From positions 1 through 6,806 of the forward strand of contig JBDRLC010000027.1 of assembly GCA_043813305.1 (NCBI GenBank): 6,806 nucleotides of DNA, given 5' to 3'. A program made the translations under genes and the position numbers. A model generated the notes under the pieces. It made no database searches and was not told the origin of the DNA. It saw nothing but the letters and a program-made list of their open reading frames with translations. Positions 4,472 to 6,806 of the stretch are shown here, in pieces. Source of the DNA: JAHIZC01 sp043813305. GTDB lineage: Bacteria; Omnitrophota; Gorgyraeia; Gygaellales; Profunditerraquicolaceae. Every line of letters starts with the position of its first letter. Position 1 is the first letter of the stretch.

Positions 4472-6806
4472 TTATAGTACGAGGTTGGCGAGTTTTTTGG
4501 GGACTACGATGAATTTCTTGAGAGGTTTGCCTTGAATCCAGGGTGTGAGTTTCTCATCAGCGAGGACTTTTTCTTTAAGCTGGTCTTCCGGAATGTCTGC
4601 GGGGACTTCCAACTTTGAGCGGACTTTACCATTTACCTGAACAATAATAGTGACGGTTTCTTCAACTAGAATCTCAGAGTCATATTTAGGCCAATCAGCC
4701 TTAATGATACTCTCTTTATTACCTAGTTTTTGCCAAAGTTCTTCAGCGAAATGCGGGGCTATGGGGCTGAGCATGATTACTAAGCTAGAGAATACCTCCT
4801 TATCCGCACCCATTTGATATATAGAGTTAGTCAGTTCCATTAAACTGGCTATAGCGGTGTTAAACTTAAAATTCTCTATGTCTTCACTTACCTTCTTTAT
4901 CTTCTTATGCATTATTTTGATTAATTCCGGGCTGGCTTTTTCCTTTAAATTCTCCTCTATGCGCCAGACGCGATTCAAATATCTGAATGCCCCTTCAATC
5001 CCTCGATCATCCCACTCTAATTCGGTTTCAGGCGGCGCAGCAAAAAGAATAAATAATCTTAATGTATCTGCTCCGTATTTCTTAATAATAGAATCAGGGT
5101 CAACAATATTGCCCTTTGATTTAGACATGACTTCGCCGTCTTTTAAAACCATGCCTTGTGTAAGCAAGCGAGTAAACGGCTCATCGAAATCCAACATCTT
5201 TAGGTCTTTAAAAAATTTAGTAAAAAACCGTGAGTATAATAAGTGTAAGATTGCGTGTTCAATTCCTCCTATATATTGATCAACCGGCATCCAATATTTG
5301 ACCTCTTTCTTATCAAAGGGGTCTTGATCAAGCTTGGGAGAACAGAATCTTAAGAAATACCAGGATGAATCAAAGAATGTGGCCATGGTATCAGTTTCCC
5401 GACGGGCAGGACCATTGCATTTCGGACAGCTAACTTCTATAAACTCCTTAACTTTACCTAAAGGGCTGCCGCCTTTTCCGGTAAAAGGCGCATCGACAGG
5501 CAGTTTGACCGGTAAGTCTGCGTAAGGCACTCCCACCATGCCGCATTTTGAACAGTATATCATTGGTATGGGGGTTCCCCAGTAGCGCTGGCGGGAGATT
5601 AACCAATCGCGCAGGCGCCAATGAGTTTTTATCTTACCAATGTCCTCTTTCACCATCCATTCTGCAATTTTTGTTTTCGCTTGCGTATTAGGCAACCCAT
5701 CAAATTGCCCGGAGTTAACCTGCGTTCCGTCGCCTTCGTAAGCCTCTTTTAATTCTTTAGGTTCTAGGTTCTCCCTCGGCTGCGCTCGGGACAGGTGGGT
5801 TCTAGGTTCTAGAATGACAATCCGCATCGGCAAATTATGCTCTCTAGCGAATAGAAAATCTCTCTGGTCGTGCGTCGGCACAGCCATAATCGCGCCTGTT
5901 CCATATTCCATTAAGACATAATCTGCCACCCATACAGGTATTTCTTCATTATTCACCGGATTTATAGCATAGATACCGGTAAATACTCCCTCCTTCTTCA
6001 CATCTGAAGCTATACGCACGGCTTTGCTTTCTTTTGCTACCTTCTTAATGAATTTTATCACTTCTTTTTCCTGCGGTTTCCCCTTAACCATCTCTAAAAC
6101 CTCAGGGTGCTCAGGAGCTAGAACAATATAAGTCGCACCAAAAATCGTATCTTGGCGAGTAGTAAAAACAGGGATTATCTTACCACTTTCCTTGAGTCGA
6201 AAATATATTTCTACACCCTGGCTTTTTCCGATCCAATTAGTCTGCATACTCAAGACCCGCTGGGGCCAATGCTTTAATTGATTAAGATCTTCCAAAAGCC
6301 GTTCTCTATATTCTGTGATCTTCAGAAACCACTGCTCCAAATCCTTCTGCTTCACCTTGGCATGACATCGCCAGCAGCCATCGTCAATAACTTCTTCATT
6401 CGCTAAAGTCGTCTCGCACTTGGGACACCAGTTAACAGAGGAAGCTTTCTTATAGGCAAAGCCGCGCTCAAACATCTTTAAAAATATCCATTGATTCCAT
6501 CTATAGTAATCCCCTTCACAGGTAGAAATTTCTCTATTCCAATCGTAAGCAAAACCCATCCGCCTCAATTCCTGCCTCATCCATCCGATACATTTATCGG
6601 TCCATATATCCGGTTTTGATTTATTTTTTATCGCTGCGTTCTCGGCGGGTTGCCCAAAAGCATCGAATCCCATAGGGTGCAAAACATTAAAACCTTGTAT
6701 CATCTTATAGCGGGCGGCAACGTCGGCAATCGTATAATTCCTCACATGCCCCATGTGGATTTTCCCGGAAGGATAGGGAAACATCTCCAGGCAATAGTAT
6801 TTTTTC
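4472..6806 (-). CDS. leuS: Leucyl-tRNA synthetase, 5' end beyond the window
   Basis: This class I synthetase charges tRNA-Leu with leucine and edits mischarged products. The reading frame is open to the right edge (KKYYCLE precedes the Met at 6784), so perhaps 30-40 N-terminal residues are missing; 777 are visible. Numbered from that Met: HMGH of the HIGH signature at 10-13; zinc-type cysteines CPKC and CWRC at 120-140; CP1 editing domain with TTRQDT (208-213; TTRPDT is usual) and GTGAIMAVPTHDQRD (295-309, keeping the editing Asp); a second Cys4-like pair around CSKCG and CPKC; TDTMATFFDSSWYFLRF; VMSKS of the KMSKS loop (552-556, bases 5117-5131); and the anticodon-binding and C-terminal domains ending ANLVL. 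Residues 325-342 contain a 15-codon in-frame insertion bounded by LEP repeats. comEA follows 55 bp downstream with no obvious terminator between. Confidence 0.97.
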   Translation of the reverse strand, partial: KKYYCLEMFPYPSGKIHMGHVRNYTIADVAARYKMIQGFNVLHPMGFDAFGQPAENAAIKNKSKPDIWTDKCIGWMRQELRRMGFAYDWNREISTCEGDYYRWNQWIFLKMFERGFAYKKASSVNWCPKCETTLANEEVIDDGCWRCHAKVKQKDLEQWFLKITEYRERLLEDLNQLKHWPQRVLSMQTNWIGKSQGVEIYFRLKESGKIIPVFTTRQDTIFGATYIVLAPEHPEVLEMVKGKPQEKEVIKFIKKVAKESKAVRIASDVKKEGVFTGIYAINPVNNEEIPVWVADYVLMEYGTGAIMAVPTHDQRDFLFAREHNLPMRIVILEPRTHLSRAQPRENLEPKELKEAYEGDGTQVNSGQFDGLPNTQAKTKIAEWMVKEDIGKIKTHWRLRDWLISRQRYWGTPIPMIYCSKCGMVGVPYADLPVKLPVDAPFTGKGGSPLGKVKEFIEVSCPKCNGPARRETDTMATFFDSSWYFLRFCSPKLDQDPFDKKEVKYWMPVDQYIGGIEHAILHLLYSRFFTKFFKDLKMLDFDEPFTRLLTQGMVLKDGEVMSKSKGNIVDPDSIIKKYGADTLRLFILFAAPPETELEWDDRGIEGAFRYLNRVWRIEENLKEKASPELIKIMHKKIKKVSEDIENFKFNTAIASLMELTNSIYQMGADKEVFSSLVIMLSPIAPHFAEELWQKLGNKESIIKADWPKYDSEILVEETVTIIVQVNGKVRSKLEVPADIPEDQLKEKVLADEKLTPWIQGKPLKKFIVVPKKLANLVL
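5758..5812. repeat. Short palindrome-bearing insertion in frame in leuS
   Basis: TAGGTTCTAG occurs at 5758-5767 and 5803-5812, exactly 45 bp (15 codons) apart. A shifted 13-bp repeat GGTTCTAGGTTCT (5760-5772, 5798-5810) overlaps it, because both ends carry a tandem heptamer of the type CTAGAAC on the coding strand. Between them lies a GC-rich core (5772-5791) with an imperfect dyad, TCCC at one end and GGGA at the other, and the direct repeat CTCGG inside. Removing one 45-bp unit turns LEP-insert-LEP into VILEPKELKEAYEGDG, which reads as normal LeuRS. The insert lies in the CP1 editing domain after the HDQRD motif, adding RTHLSRAQPREN plus LEP. Confidence 0.72.

Noticed and set aside
5470..5490. 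Perfect 8-bp inverted repeat CGCCTTTT/AAAAGGCG with a 5-nt loop in leuS
   Set aside because: It encodes family-typical residues (around FTGKGGSPLGK) and has no duplicated flanks; probably chance or codon choice.

Overview
The window looks like chromosomal housekeeping DNA of a diderm (Gram-negative-type) bacterium of low-to-moderate GC. LptE and BamD-like proteins imply an outer membrane. The neighbours leuS, lptE and holA recur together in many diderms, as does the rpsT/murJ divergent pair. With a ComEA/ComEC pair and a BamD-like TPR protein whose N-terminus carries a WxWxPxTGKWVNPK-type motif, the order fits an uncultivated PVC-side lineage such as Candidatus Omnitrophota. That assignment rests on gene order and recall, not on a search.

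Layout. At the left edge the first 27 codons of murJ run leftward (1-81). rpsT diverges from it (131-400, +) from a compact promoter whose -35 box overlaps the murJ start codon. Everything else is on the minus strand, read right to left: leuS (5' end beyond the right edge, stop at 4472), comEA (4081-4416) and comEC (2686-4084, frameshifted) form one run. A new promoter at 2588-2616 then starts a second run: bamD-like (1631-2578), lptE (1092-1634) and holA (378-1085). Within the runs genes overlap by ATGA or lie a few bases apart. holA and rpsT converge and overlap by 23 bp, and the rpsT terminator hairpin lies inside the last conserved codons of holA. No stretch over 300 bases lacks a gene.

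Job sets: protein synthesis (LeuRS, S20), outer-membrane and envelope assembly (BamD-like, LptE, MurJ), DNA replication (clamp-loader delta) and DNA uptake (ComEA, ComEC).

The most notable signal is two different palindrome-containing modules inserted in frame into two essential genes. In holA a 69-bp insertion (15-bp terminal inverted repeats, two internal hairpins, TTTAC direct repeat on both sides) adds exactly 23 codons. In leuS a 45-bp insertion bounded by a 10-bp direct repeat adds exactly 15 codons in the editing domain. Removing one repeat plus the insert gives a family-like protein in both cases. This resembles the coding-region palindromic elements known from Rickettsia. Other oddities are a delta subunit apparently lacking its middle domain, a comEC that is frameshifted and lacks the C-terminal metallo-beta-lactamase domain, and a bamD-like gene that may be transcribed almost leaderless.
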